A stretch of 64,000 bases of DNA from NCBI GenBank assembly GCA_034422835.1, contig DAOUJJ010000014.1:89894-153893 (forward strand), written 5' to 3'. This stretch comes from VXMO01 sp034422835. Its GTDB lineage: Bacteria; Chloroflexota; Dehalococcoidia; UBA6926. This document shows positions 8,371 to 17,144 of the stretch, piece after piece (the stretch's first letter is position 1; the number at the start of each line of letters is the position of its first letter). The notes beneath the pieces are model-generated. The model had not been told where the DNA came from, ran no database searches, and worked only from the letters and a program-made list of their open reading frames with translations. Made by a program: the position numbers and the translations under genes.

Positions 8371-9744
8371 TTATGGGTGCGGGAAGATAATGGGACCTTC
8401 CCCAAGCAGCTGAATGTCCTCGCCATCGACCTTGCCGTAGTCGCTCACCGTTCCTTGTATATAGACCCAGGGTCCTCGGTCGGTCGCCGCGTTCCCCACG
8501 TTCGACCAATCGTCCACTGAAACGTTGAACCCGGGGATAAAGAGTAGTTCCTCGTTCCGGCCAAGCGCTTCAGACTGCAGCCAGATCTGGTCCGCGGCCA
8601 CTCCCTCTGCCTCAAACGCATACAGGCGCAGCACAAGCAGTACCCCATCGTCTCGCACATAGCCTCCGACCGTAACGATGTCTCCGTCCTGCGGCGGCCG
8701 ATTCCAGAGAGCATCGTGAGAGATTTCGAATAGCAGGCCGCCGCCGATCGTCATGTCTCTGCCATTGATGCGCGCAATTCCCTGCGCGAAGAGTGTCCGT
8801 GAGAGGGGGGCGGGCTCGGCCGCATAGCGCGTCTGACGATACCGCTGCTCAGCGAGGGTCAGCGCATTGAGGGTATGTACCTGCATATGGGGCGGCGCGA
8901 TTTGATGAGCAATCAGCAGCATTGCGTAGGCACGGGCGGCCGTTGCGCGTTCGGCTTCGAGATAGGCGCGGAGTTGAATATCGCGTGGTGTCGGTCGCGC
9001 CGCCTCCGGGCTCGCGCCGGAACTGTCTCCGACTGTTCTCAGATCCAACTGCTGCTGGGATTCGGGCGCCGATTCTGACGCGGCGGCCTGCTGGGTTGCA
9101 TCCTGGCCAAGTGTTTCATCCTCTTGTGTGTATCCCGCCTCCACGCGAGCGAATTCGATGTTCTTGAGCACGTCACGGCTGAGCTGCTCCGCCTTCTGCT
9201 GGTCGCCGCTCTCGGCGACGGCTGCAAGCTCCAGCGTGCGCCGTTCAATGAGTTCCAGGTGATAGATGGCCCGGCTCTCGTCCGAGAACGTGATTGCGAG
9301 CCGCGCGTGCTCCGTCGCTCGCTTGACGGGGTAGAGCGGGCTGTCCGGCAGCGCGTCCGTGGAGGCATACGCCGCGCCCGTGCTCATGATGACGAAAAGC
9401 GCCATGCTGGCGAATCCAACGACCCATACGCGCGACCACCCGGATGCGCGGTTGTTCCACCATTCGCGGAGTGAGAATCGTCCGGGTGATCCGCGCCGGT
9501 TTGTGGCAAGGTGATGCCGCACTGCGCCCTCAAAGCGTGTGTGCGCCATGCGCCGCGCGGAGTCATCACGGGTTGGAGCAACGCCGGCCATTGCCACGGC
9601 GGCGGTCAGCAGGGGGCGCAGCTCGTCCGCGATGTCCGGATGACGGCTCAGGCAGTCGTCGATGGACTCACCGTGTCGGAGCGCCTCCAGGCACTCATTC
9701 ACGATGTCTGAAAGGGCAGGGTCGTCAGGCGGCAGTGAGGTCAT
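8371..9744 (-). CDS. DUF5667 membrane protein, probable anti-sigma partner
   Basis: 457 residues. The N-terminal about 95 residues are cytoplasmic and contain a short motif rich in acidic residues (NECLEALRHGESIDDCLSRHP) as in regulators that bind ECF sigma factors. One membrane helix follows (VWVVGFASMALFVIMSTGAA, about 100-120). Then comes a DUF5667 segment beginning DALPDSPLYPVKRATEHARL, and a C-terminal beta-rich region with GxxxxINGRDMTIGG and GDIVTVGGYV repeats, similar to DUF5666 folds. The start overlaps the sigma gene by 4 bases. This gene order is typical of Chloroflexi and Actinobacteria. Function as anti-sigma factor is inference from pairing and topology. Confidence 0.8.
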   Translation of the reverse strand: MTSLPPDDPALSDIVNECLEALRHGESIDDCLSRHPDIADELRPLLTAAVAMAGVAPTRDDSARRMAHTRFEGAVRHHLATNRRGSPGRFSLREWWNNRASGWSRVWVVGFASMALFVIMSTGAAYASTDALPDSPLYPVKRATEHARLAITFSDESRAIYHLELIERRTLELAAVAESGDQQKAEQLSRDVLKNIEFARVEAGYTQEDETLGQDATQQAAASESAPESQQQLDLRTVGDSSGASPEAARPTPRDIQLRAYLEAERATAARAYAMLLIAHQIAPPHMQVHTLNALTLAEQRYRQTRYAAEPAPLSRTLFAQGIARINGRDMTIGGGLLFEISHDALWNRPPQDGDIVTVGGYVRDDGVLLVLRLYAFEAEGVAADQIWLQSEALGRNEELLFIPGFNVSVDDWSNVGNAATDRGPWVYIQGTVSDYGKVDGEDIQLLGEGPIIFPHP

Positions 9745-10355
9745 GCCGTTGCACCGCCTTGCGCATTTCTGGGCAGCATGAGCCGGCGCAACGCTCGAAT
9801 CGCGCTGTGCTGCAGCGCCTTCACCGCGCCCTCATTGCGGTTCATCACGTGAGCCGTCTCGGCGATTGACAAGTCCGAGCCGAATCTGAGGGATATCACC
9901 TGCCGCTGAAGGTCCGTAAGGCGAGCCATCGCCACGCGCAGTTCCTGCAGGTCTGAGAATATGTCCACTCTTTCCTGCGGGTCCCGGTCACGAGAGGCAA
10001 GAGGCGGCGCATCATCAAGCGGCGTTGCCGTGCGGAGCCGCCCGCGGCGGTAGTGATCAATCACGCGGTTGTGCGCGATGCGCATGAGCCACGCCGAGAA
10101 CGGCACCTGCCTCCATTTGAATGAGTTGATTGCCTCTAACATACGAATGAACACATCCTCCGTGATGTCCTCCGCGTCCGCGTCACTGTCTACGCGATAG
10201 GCGATGTATCGAAAGACCCTGTCGGAATAGATTTCATAGAGTTGACCAAACGCAGCTGCCTCCCCGTTCTGCGCCTGCTGAACAATGGCTGCGATGTCAT
10301 CATCAGTGAGTGATGTTCCCGCCCCCGAGTGAATGTGTCGTGGCTCCTGGTTCAT
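9741..10355 (-). CDS. ECF-type RNA polymerase sigma factor
   Basis: 204 residues. Region 2 reads AFGQLYEIYSDRVFRYIAYRV...ADAEDITEDVFIRMLEAI, followed by PFSAWLMRIAHNRVIDHYRR. Region 4 reads RLTDLQRQVISLRFGSDLSIAETAHVMNRNEGAVKALQHSAIRALRRLM. It directs transcription of a small regulon, probably autoregulated. It is cotranscribed with the DUF5667 membrane partner (ATGA overlap). Upstream on the minus strand, GAGGAACCCAAACGTTATCTGGATGTAG shares the AACCCAA / CGTTAT / GGATGT words with the ABC exporter promoter, a weak hint of a shared element. Confidence 0.93.
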   Translation of the reverse strand: MNQEPRHIHSGAGTSLTDDDIAAIVQQAQNGEAAAFGQLYEIYSDRVFRYIAYRVDSDADAEDITEDVFIRMLEAINSFKWRQVPFSAWLMRIAHNRVIDHYRRGRLRTATPLDDAPPLASRDRDPQERVDIFSDLQELRVAMARLTDLQRQVISLRFGSDLSIAETAHVMNRNEGAVKALQHSAIRALRRLMLPRNAQGGATA

Positions 10356-10449
10356 TCACTACATCCAGATAACGTTTGGGTTCCTCTCAGGGTTAGCTGC
10401 CCGTTGGCGGCTGTTTCACTTTATCCTTTTTGCAGGCGACGAGAGATCA

Positions 10450-11172
10450 ATGGTTGACAACAACGCGTTTGACCCAATGCCGTGGCTGCTTCGCCCCATG
10501 CATGAGGGCGACGTCACTCAGGCCGTCCAGATAGACCAGGACGCGTTTCCGGAGAACAGGTACGCGCCGCCGTTCCGGCGCGATCTCCGTGAACGGAAGT
10601 ATGCACATTATCTGGTCGCGGTTGCCCATGATGCGCCCTATAACGATTATGCCCGCAAGAATGGTCTTCCACCTACTGATAGACCGGGAGGAAATGGACG
10701 GAGACGCGGCGGACGAATCACGAGCACTGTCAAGCGGCTCCTCGGGGTTGACAGGGACGCGCCGCCCCCAACTGAGGAATTGATTGCCGGTTATCTCGGC
10801 TTGTGGGCGGTCATCGATGAGGGCCATGTGACGAGCGTGGGTGTGCGCACGTCGCATCGAGGGCAGGGCATCGGCGAACTGCTCATCATCGGCGCGGTGG
10901 AGGCGAGCAAGCTGCTCAATTGCCGCTCCGTGACGCTGGAGGTCCGGGTTTCCAACGAAATCGCCCAGAACCTCTACAAGAAATATGGCTTCAAAGTCGT
11001 TGGCCGCCGCAAGCGGTACTACTCGGACAATGGTGAGGACGCCTACGTCATGACAACTGATCCCATTGATACGCCGCAATTCTCCGGGCTATTTGAAGAC
11101 CTCACATACAAGCATTCAGACCGTTGGGGCGCAACATTCCGCACGTACGGAATAGAAGACGAGGACGAATAG
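10450..11172 (+). CDS. GNAT-family N-acetyltransferase (RimI-like)
   Basis: 240 residues from the ATG at 10450, which has a GAGAG purine run just upstream; the longer in-frame extension overlaps the divergent promoter. The acetyl-CoA loop is RGQGIGELLI, preceded by VTSVGVRTSHRG and followed by LEVRVSNEIAQNLYKKYGFKVVGRRKRYY, as in RimI. A lysine/arginine/glycine-rich insertion of about 40 residues (around 75-110) separates the first strands from the core, and there is a C-terminal extension, so it is longer than the usual 150-residue RimI. Substrate may be the N-terminus of a ribosomal protein or another protein; not certain. Confidence 0.87.
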   Translation: MVDNNAFDPMPWLLRPMHEGDVTQAVQIDQDAFPENRYAPPFRRDLRERKYAHYLVAVAHDAPYNDYARKNGLPPTDRPGGNGRRRGGRITSTVKRLLGVDRDAPPPTEELIAGYLGLWAVIDEGHVTSVGVRTSHRGQGIGELLIIGAVEASKLLNCRSVTLEVRVSNEIAQNLYKKYGFKVVGRRKRYYSDNGEDAYVMTTDPIDTPQFSGLFEDLTYKHSDRWGATFRTYGIEDEDE

Positions 11173-11186
11173 CCACCCGCCCTCGC

Positions 11187-12347
11187 TCACGCGTCCGGCG
11201 TTGGCAGTGGGGCGTACCCCACAAGTTCCACGTAGGCAGAAGCCCCGACAGTCTCGCCGCCGAACGTGATGTCCGTTTCCGTCAGCCCCTCCCAGTAGAT
11301 GGTGTTCGGCGGAAAGGCGAGCGTGAATTCCTGGTCATCCAGCAGGGGCGTAAGCGTCATCGAGATTTCGTGCGTGGGGATCGTGATACGCCATCCCGCA
11401 GGGTATTCCCCGCCGGTGTGCGGACTTGTCCATGTGTCGAGAAGGTCGATTGTGATGTTCTCGCCGTCGATGTGCGTTGTCGCGCCGGACGGGTCGACCA
11501 ACGTGCTGTACGTGATGACCTGTCCGTCGGACTCACGGGCCTCGGCCACCATCAACTCGTAATTGTTGTCCATGGAGACGGCGAACCACTGCCAGCCGCT
11601 CGGGTATCCGCTGACGACAAAGTCGCCCCATTGGTGGTCCATCCAGGCTTTGCCTGTGACGTCCATCTCTTGCCCATTGACCGTGAGCGTGCCGCTCAGG
11701 TCCATGTCTGTCCAGCTGTAGTAGTACGTCCAGCCGTTCAGCGCCTCCAGGTAGCCGGTCTCGTTATGGAGAACGGCGGGCTTGATAGCCTCCACGGTGA
11801 GATCGAACGCGAATGTATCCGTTGTTGCGGCGAATGAGTGTGTTCCGTCGTTGCCGCTGAGCGTCCAGTCCGCTATGGAGAAATCAAATCCCGCAGCCGG
11901 TTGCGGTTGGGGGTTCACCCCGAAGCGCACTGACTGTTCCCGGTGCTGCTCAGCGACGTCAAACACGGACGCGTGGGACATGTAGGCCGCATCGCCGGTT
12001 TCCGGGTTCGTCACCTGAAATATGACGAAATGGAACCCGTAGACGGCGTCGTCCTCCATGGTGCCGCTGTAGTACCACCATTCCACAAGATCAGTGTGGG
12101 ACGCCTCGTCGGCGGGCAGGTTGATTGGACGGGGTGTGTGGGCGGCCGTTGAGGCCGGAACTGTGGTTGCAGTGGGTGTCGCCGTCGGCGTGCTTGTTGT
12201 GGTGGGTTCGGGTGTGGGAGTTGGCGTGGGCTCGGCGGCGCAGGCAGTTGCCAGCACGGCGCAAATAACCGTGGCGAAAATGGCCGCGTGCCGCAATTGG
12301 GCCGATAAAGGCCGCCGGAGAACCTGTGAAAGAAGTGGAGCGTGCAT
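11187..12347 (-). CDS. Lipocalin-like (CrtC/AttH family) lipoprotein
   Basis: 386 residues. A signal peptide ends in LATAC with Cys-36 as a probable lipid-attachment site. A Thr/Pro-rich linker (TPTPTPEPT-type repeats, about 41-75) follows. The mature domain begins with DLVEWWYYSGTM and GFHFVIFQ, the hallmark of the carotenoid hydratase CrtC / AttH lipocalin-like family. Later come WMDHQWGDF and SGWQWFAVSMDNNYELM. It is likely an exported, surface-anchored hydrolase or hydratase acting on a hydrophobic substrate. A GAAGGA ribosome site sits 4 nt before the ATG and a TACAAT box precedes it. No carotenoid genes are near, so CrtC activity should not be assumed. Confidence 0.85.
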   Translation of the reverse strand: MHAPLLSQVLRRPLSAQLRHAAIFATVICAVLATACAAEPTPTPTPEPTTTSTPTATPTATTVPASTAAHTPRPINLPADEASHTDLVEWWYYSGTMEDDAVYGFHFVIFQVTNPETGDAAYMSHASVFDVAEQHREQSVRFGVNPQPQPAAGFDFSIADWTLSGNDGTHSFAATTDTFAFDLTVEAIKPAVLHNETGYLEALNGWTYYYSWTDMDLSGTLTVNGQEMDVTGKAWMDHQWGDFVVSGYPSGWQWFAVSMDNNYELMVAEARESDGQVITYSTLVDPSGATTHIDGENITIDLLDTWTSPHTGGEYPAGWRITIPTHEISMTLTPLLDDQEFTLAFPPNTIYWEGLTETDITFGGETVGASAYVELVGYAPLPTPDA

Positions 12348-12491
12348 GTTCCTTCAATTGTACGGACGGACTCCCCCTTCGACATACGATATAGTTAAGA
12401 AGTCCATGCATGTGAAGAGCGCTGCGCGCGCGCCCCTTGCAATGGACGGGGTAGGGCGAGCGGAAAAACCGGGATTGGACGGACTCACGGA

Positions 12492-12875
12492 ATGAGCGCA
12501 ATGCACGTAATGTCACTCACGGCAACGGGCCCCATGATTACCGCGCCCTCCAGCCCGGAGGGGGCCGCCAGGTTCTTCCGCGGACTTGGAGACCCAACGA
12601 GGCTCCGCATCCTCCGCATCCTCCTGGAGTCGGAGCGCAGCGTTTCAGAACTTGTGGAGATGCTGGGAGCGCCGCAAGGCCGCGTTTCCAGTCACCTTTC
12701 CTGCCTCCGCTGGTGCGGTTTCGTGGACGCGGACCGGCGTGGCCGCAACGTCTTCTATTCGGTAACGGATCAGCGTGTGAGGGACATCCTGGCTCTTGGT
12801 GATGCCATGCTCGTGGAAACCGCAGAGCGGCTGATGTCCTGCGCCGTTATCGACCAGGAGACCGTGAACGCCTAG
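12492..12875 (+). CDS. ArsR/SmtB-family metal sensor, CmtR-like
   Basis: 127 residues with the winged-helix pattern DPTRLRILRILL, then SVSELVEMLGAPQGRVSSHLSCLRWCGFV and a GRNVFYSV wing. The recognition helix carries Cys-71 and Cys-75 in an HLSCLRxCG arrangement, and Cys-117 lies near the C-terminus. This is the cysteine layout known for CmtR, which binds Cd/Pb through two alpha-4 cysteines and a C-terminal cysteine. It probably represses itself and/or the downstream CcdA-like gene and releases DNA on thiophilic metal binding. The target metal is inference. Confidence 0.88.
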   Translation: MSAMHVMSLTATGPMITAPSSPEGAARFFRGLGDPTRLRILRILLESERSVSELVEMLGAPQGRVSSHLSCLRWCGFVDADRRGRNVFYSVTDQRVRDILALGDAMLVETAERLMSCAVIDQETVNA

Positions 12876-12913
12876 AAAAGCCGCCCCGGCTCCAACAATG
12901 CCGTTGGCGCAAG

Positions 12914-12943
12914 CCGACAGGGATAATGCCGCCCCCGTATACT
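12914..12943 (+). promoter_or_regulatory. Promoter of the CcdA-like gene
   Basis: CCGACA (12914-12919) and TATACT (12938-12943) with an 18-bp spacer precede the ATG at 12966 by 22 nt. A hairpin at 12887-12916 with CGGCT/AGCCG and CCAAC/GTTGG arms lies just upstream, so the gene may be expressed separately from arsR. Confidence 0.5.
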
Positions 12944-12965
12944 CTTGGTATATGAGGGCCGGATA

Positions 12966-13685
12966 ATGTTCAATCTTCCCTTTGCCTTTGCCTTCAGCGC
13001 CGGTTTTGTCGCGCTGGCCAGCCCGTGCGGCGTGGCGATGCTGCCCGCCTACATCGGCTACTACATCGGTTCACGCGAGGAGGGCTACGAAGAAAGGCCC
13101 ATTGCGCTCCGCCTTGGGCAGGCAATGCTTGTCGGAGGCACGGCGGCGCTCGCGTTCCTGTTCCTGTTCGGCGCGTTCGGCATCATATGGAGCGCCGTCG
13201 GAACCGTCTTGCGCGACATCATCCCCTATATCGCAATCATCGTCGGCGCCGCGCTGGTGCTGTTGGGCGCGTACATGATCGTGTTCATGCTGGTCAACAA
13301 GCGCTCAATCACGCTCATTCCGGCCATTGGCGTCAATTGGGGCACGGGGAGCCGGGGGCTGACCTCCGTTTTCCTCTTTGGGCTGGCGTATGCGCTCGCC
13401 ACGTTGAGCTGTACGTTCCCCATCTTCCTGGCCATTCTCGCGCAGGGGCAGGTCATCGGCGGCTATGCCGCATTCATCATGTTCCTGATATACGGCGCGG
13501 GGATGGGCGTGGGCCTCATCGGGTTGACGCTGGGGGCGGCGGTCTTCAAGGACCTTATCCGCGTGGTGATTCGGCAGGCGATGCCGATTGTGGAGTGGGC
13601 GAGCCCCGTCATGCTTATCGGCGCCGGCGCCTACATCACCTACTACTGGTGGGTCAACTGGTTCGCCTTTAACGCAAACCTTTAG
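12966..13685 (+). CDS. CcdA/DsbD-like cytochrome c biogenesis transmembrane protein
   Basis: 239 residues, about six membrane helices. Two cysteines sit at matching places in the two repeats: Cys-21 in ASPCGVAMLPAY and Cys-149 in LSCTFPIFLA, the redox pair that passes electrons from cytoplasmic thioredoxin outward. The ATG at 12966 is taken because the first seven codons of the longer frame overlap the promoter. Pairing with a thiol-based metal sensor suggests a role in metal or thiol stress (arsR-ccdA pairs occur in mercury/arsenic loci) rather than, or besides, cytochrome c maturation. No merA or arsenic gene is adjacent. Confidence 0.85.
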   Translation: MFNLPFAFAFSAGFVALASPCGVAMLPAYIGYYIGSREEGYEERPIALRLGQAMLVGGTAALAFLFLFGAFGIIWSAVGTVLRDIIPYIAIIVGAALVLLGAYMIVFMLVNKRSITLIPAIGVNWGTGSRGLTSVFLFGLAYALATLSCTFPIFLAILAQGQVIGGYAAFIMFLIYGAGMGVGLIGLTLGAAVFKDLIRVVIRQAMPIVEWASPVMLIGAGAYITYYWWVNWFAFNANL

Positions 13686-13775
13686 GATGGCGAAATCTAA
13701 ATCACTTGCCTTTAACTAACGGCTAATGGTTTGCCCTCTAGTGCCATTCACCCGTTGTAACCGATTACCTCCCCA

Positions 13776-14183
13776 TCAAGTAACGCTCTCGAAGGCAGCG
13801 CGACATTGGGGACAGGTAATGTCTTCTAAGACGTGGCTTGTTTGAACATGGCGACCCCAACGTCTGCATAGTGTCCGGCCGCCAGTTCGTCCGCGTTGCC
13901 CCTTCGAAGGATAGAAATGAGTCCATCGTTCGATTTCGTGTCCCCGCTTTGTCTGCGCCCCGGCTTCGATCAAATCATCAATAGCACGCCCCGCGTTGCT
14001 CCTCGTGAGTCGGCCCCATATTTCGATGTCTACGTTGATACCTTTTTTGCGAGCAGACTCTATAAGGAACGTAAGGTGCACGATTTGTTTGTAAGTAGCC
14101 CCGCCGATCCCGGCCTGGAATGCGTCGTCAGCGCATGCCTTCAATTTATGGAACGTAGCGTTCCATGATTCTTGCTCTGTCAT
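13776..14183 (-). CDS. Hypothetical protein with C-terminal zinc-ribbon-like end
   Basis: 135 residues, not recognised. The N-terminal half is probably alpha-helical (SWNATFHKLKACADDAFQ, YKQIVHLTFLIESARKKG). The C-terminal half has basic stretches and cysteines in TLCRRWGRHV and ITCPQCRAAF, which could bind zinc. It converges with the CcdA-like gene and follows the winged-helix gene by 23 bases. Base composition is less GC-rich than neighbours, hinting at acquisition. Confidence 0.5.
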   Translation of the reverse strand: MTEQESWNATFHKLKACADDAFQAGIGGATYKQIVHLTFLIESARKKGINVDIEIWGRLTRSNAGRAIDDLIEAGAQTKRGHEIERWTHFYPSKGQRGRTGGRTLCRRWGRHVQTSHVLEDITCPQCRAAFESVT

Positions 14184-14206
14184 GACTCTTCCACCGAAAG
14201 TATGAG

Positions 14207-14542
14207 TCAGCGCCGCCTGTGCGTGATCTTGAAGGCCTCTATCGGCAGCTCGCGCGGCGTTTCCGGCAACAGGTAACGGCGGACGTACGCGCGGGCAGGC
14301 TGTGAAAGCAGGTAGGTATCCTCGATCTGCCCGATGCCCCGTGATACCAGCAGCAAATGACGCCGGTAAAGCGATCGCATCGCCTCATGCAAGTCCTCCG
14401 CGGAGGTCTGAAGACCGGCTGACAATTCCCGCAACGTCATTGATCGCTCCGCCTGTGCCAGAGAGAGCATCACGCGCTCCTCGTCAGCGTGAAACGGGCT
14501 GACGGTGTTCTTGGCGCGTCGCATCTTGCTCGCCTGTGCCAT
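14207..14542 (-). CDS. Small winged-helix-like protein
   Basis: 111 residues. A pattern compatible with a winged helix is visible: HADEERVMLSLAQAERSMTLRELSAGLQTSAEDLHEAMRSLYRRHLLLVSRG, a MarR/ROK-type HTH layout, then a basic tail ending in HRRR. It lies 14 bases downstream of dapL on the same strand and is probably cotranscribed. Whether it binds DNA is inference. Confidence 0.6.
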   Translation of the reverse strand: MAQASKMRRAKNTVSPFHADEERVMLSLAQAERSMTLRELSAGLQTSAEDLHEAMRSLYRRHLLLVSRGIGQIEDTYLLSQPARAYVRRYLLPETPRELPIEAFKITHRRR

Positions 14543-14556
14543 GCCTGGTCGCCCAC

Positions 14557-15738
14557 CTAAAGCAGATCAGAGACGTTGACGTTGCTCAGCCGTTCCAGCG
14601 CGCGGTCAAGGGCGTCGTCCCCCACGGTTAGTGAGCAGCGGATGTATCCCTCGCCCGCCTCGCCGTACCCGCGGCCCGGCGTCACAACGACGTTCGCTTC
14701 CTCGATGAGGCGCGACGCAAAGTCGCCTGACAGCGCCCCGTCCGGCAGCTTGGCCCAGACATAGAGGCTCGCCTTGGGCGGGTCAACCTCAAGCCCCATC
14801 TTGCGCAGGGCAGGGATGAGCCGATCGCGCCTCGCCTGGTAGACGGCATTGTGGTGGTCGATGGTGTCCTGTGGTCCTTCCAGCGCGGCGATGCCCGCCA
14901 ACTGCACGGCCTGGAACACGCCGGAGTCCACGTTCGACTTGATTCGCATCAGCGCGTTGGTGACCTCGGCGTTGCCGACGGTCATGCCGATGCGCCATCC
15001 GGTCATGTTGTACGACTTGGATAGAGAGTGGAACTCAATGCCCACGTCCTTTGCCCCATCCACCTGCATGAAGCTCACGGGCTTGTAGCCGTCGAATGCC
15101 ACCTCTGTGTAGGGACCGTCGTGGCAGACGACGATGTCGTACTTCTTGGCAAACTCCACCACGCGCTCGTAGAAATCCAGCTCCGCGACGGCCGCCGTGG
15201 GGTTGTTGGGGTAGTTGATCCACAACAGCTTGGCCTTTCGCGCCACGTCCTCCGGAATCGCGTCCAGATCAGGCAGGAAGCCCGTCTCCCGATGGAGCGG
15301 CATGTAATACGATTCGCCTCCTGCCAGCATCGTCCCGACGCTGTAGACGGGGTAGCCGGGATCGGGCACCAGCGCGATGTCGCCTTGGTCGATGTAGCAC
15401 CATGCGATGTGAGCGATGCCCTCCTTCGAGCCGATGGTGGGAAGAACTTCGGTGTCGGGATCGAACTCCACGCCGAACCGTGATTTGTACCAGTCCGCGA
15501 CCGACCGCCTGAACGCCGGCAGGCCGTCGGATTCCGGGTAACGGTGATTGGCCACGTCCTCCAGTGACGTGACGAGCGCGCTGATGATGTGGGGGGCGGA
15601 GGGCAGATCAGGGTCGCCGATGGCGAGGGAGATAACATCCTCGCCGCGGGCGCGTTTCTCATTGATCTTGCGCGTGACCTCCACAAAGAGATACGGGGGC
15701 AACTGCGCGACACGGCGTGCCTGCTCTGGTAGTGGCAT
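14557..15738 (-). CDS. dapL: LL-diaminopimelate aminotransferase
   Basis: 393 residues, class I/II PLP aminotransferase. The PLP lysine is Lys-241 in the HSLSKSYNMTGWRIG stretch. The substrate-side elements SLAIGDPDLPS (37-47) and INYPNNPTAAV (174-184) are as in DapL. DapL converts tetrahydrodipicolinate directly to LL-2,6-diaminopimelate, bypassing the acyl routes. dapF, the next enzyme of lysine/peptidoglycan precursor synthesis, is 4 kb away. A GAGGAG ribosome site precedes the ATG. An alternative aminotransferase of the same subgroup (such as AlaA-like) is less likely. Confidence 0.88.
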   Translation of the reverse strand: MPLPEQARRVAQLPPYLFVEVTRKINEKRARGEDVISLAIGDPDLPSAPHIISALVTSLEDVANHRYPESDGLPAFRRSVADWYKSRFGVEFDPDTEVLPTIGSKEGIAHIAWCYIDQGDIALVPDPGYPVYSVGTMLAGGESYYMPLHRETGFLPDLDAIPEDVARKAKLLWINYPNNPTAAVAELDFYERVVEFAKKYDIVVCHDGPYTEVAFDGYKPVSFMQVDGAKDVGIEFHSLSKSYNMTGWRIGMTVGNAEVTNALMRIKSNVDSGVFQAVQLAGIAALEGPQDTIDHHNAVYQARRDRLIPALRKMGLEVDPPKASLYVWAKLPDGALSGDFASRLIEEANVVVTPGRGYGEAGEGYIRCSLTVGDDALDRALERLSNVNVSDLL

Positions 15739-15854
15739 TCGGCTGGATCTCCTCTGTTATATGAACTGACGGGTGGACTACGCGCTGAAACCTATTGTAG
15801 CAACCCGCCCTCCCCCTGTTTGTGTTTGCCGCCCGCCCGCGCCTAGCATGAGGC

Positions 15855-17144
15855 ATGACTGCTGACACACAGGCCCCACGCCGCCGTCCCCGCCTTTTCT
15901 ATGGCTGGTGGATGGCGCTGTCCGGCCTGTACCTGATGTTCTATACGACGGGCGTCAGTTTCTTTGGGTTCAGCGCGTTCTTTGACAGCATCCGACTTGA
16001 TCTCAACTGGACTCGTGAACAGGTTTCACGCGGGCCCGCCATGATGGCTGTGTTCACTGCGATCCTGAGTCCGACCATCGGCGCGCTCACGGATCGTTTC
16101 GGCCCCCGCCTTGTGACGGCGGCGGCAATGTTCAGCGGCGGGGCCGGATTCATCGTACTGAGCCATGTCGAATACGCGTGGCAGTACTATGTCGCGTTCA
16201 TCCTCATCGGCAGCGGCATGGGCGCGACATCCTACGTGATGGTGGCGACCGCCGTCAGCAACTGGTTCCTGCGCAACCGCGGCAAGGCGTTGGGACTTAC
16301 CTTTATGGGCCCCGGCTTTGCGGGCATCATCACGGCGCTGCTGGTCGTCCTGATACGGGAATACGGCTGGCGCGACGCCGCCCTGTTCACGGGCATCGGA
16401 ACATGGATAACGTGCATCCCGCTCGCGATGGTCCTGAGGAGGCGGCCGGAGCATTACGGCCTCCGCATGGACGGCGATCCGCCGGAGGCAGACGATGCGG
16501 GCTCAGGCCAAGCCGGAGGTCTGGCCGAAGCCGAGCCGTCGCCCGGGGCGGTGCGCTCCATCCTTTTGAGTCGTTCATACCTGCTCTATGTCGGCGCTCT
16601 CTCCATGCAGCAGGTGGCCATCACGGCGATGGTCGTCCACCACATCCCCGCGCTCGTCAGCTACGGCTTCTCCATGGAGACGGCGGGCGCGATGGTTGTT
16701 GTGTTCACCGTCGCGAGCATCCCGATGCGTTTCTTGTCCGGCGCGCTCGCCGACAGGTTCAACAAGAAATTGGTCGTTGCGACGATGCTGAGCTTCCAGT
16801 TGGCCGGAGGAATCCTCTTCATCTTCATCGCCAACATCTGGGTGGCGATCATCTTTGAGGTCATCTATGGCACGGGATGGGGAGGCAGCAACGCGGCGCG
16901 GCTGTCATTGCAGGGCGACTACTGGGGGCGGGGCATCTTTGGCTCACTGATGGGCTTACAGGTTGGTGCAGGGGCGATAGGCGGCCTCATCTCGCCCGTG
17001 CTGGTGGGTTGGCTCGCGGACATATACGATTACCGCATAGCCTTTATGACCGTCGTGATTCCTCTTGCTCTGGCGGTGATTATGGTTCTTCTTATGACCC
17101 GTCCACAGAGGCGCGCCCCTGATGAAGTGAGACTCGCTGCGTGA
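15855..17144 (+). CDS. MFS transporter (first of three tandem copies)
   Basis: 429 residues, 12 membrane helices. The N-terminus carries RLFYGWWMALSGLYLMFYTTGVSFFGFSAFF, followed by TDRFGPRLV, the MFS loop 2-3 motif. Central charged loop around residues 205-235. It belongs to the OFA-like/monocarboxylate-type branch by its YGWW opening, but the substrate is unknown. It starts a rightward three-gene array; its TGA overlaps a possible GTG start of the second copy. No ribosome site is evident; TAGCAT lies 5 nt before the ATG. Confidence 0.88.
   Translation: MTADTQAPRRRPRLFYGWWMALSGLYLMFYTTGVSFFGFSAFFDSIRLDLNWTREQVSRGPAMMAVFTAILSPTIGALTDRFGPRLVTAAAMFSGGAGFIVLSHVEYAWQYYVAFILIGSGMGATSYVMVATAVSNWFLRNRGKALGLTFMGPGFAGIITALLVVLIREYGWRDAALFTGIGTWITCIPLAMVLRRRPEHYGLRMDGDPPEADDAGSGQAGGLAEAEPSPGAVRSILLSRSYLLYVGALSMQQVAITAMVVHHIPALVSYGFSMETAGAMVVVFTVASIPMRFLSGALADRFNKKLVVATMLSFQLAGGILFIFIANIWVAIIFEVIYGTGWGGSNAARLSLQGDYWGRGIFGSLMGLQVGAGAIGGLISPVLVGWLADIYDYRIAFMTVVIPLALAVIMVLLMTRPQRRAPDEVRLAA

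Noticed and set aside
12170..12240. GTGGGTGTC/TPTPTPEPT-type repeats as a DNA repeat array
   Set aside because: They encode the Thr/Pro linker of the lipoprotein, so the repeat is at protein level.
12887..12916. Hairpin between arsR and the CcdA-like gene as a terminator
   Set aside because: No T-tract follows; it is kept only as a possible attenuator-like structure near the promoter.
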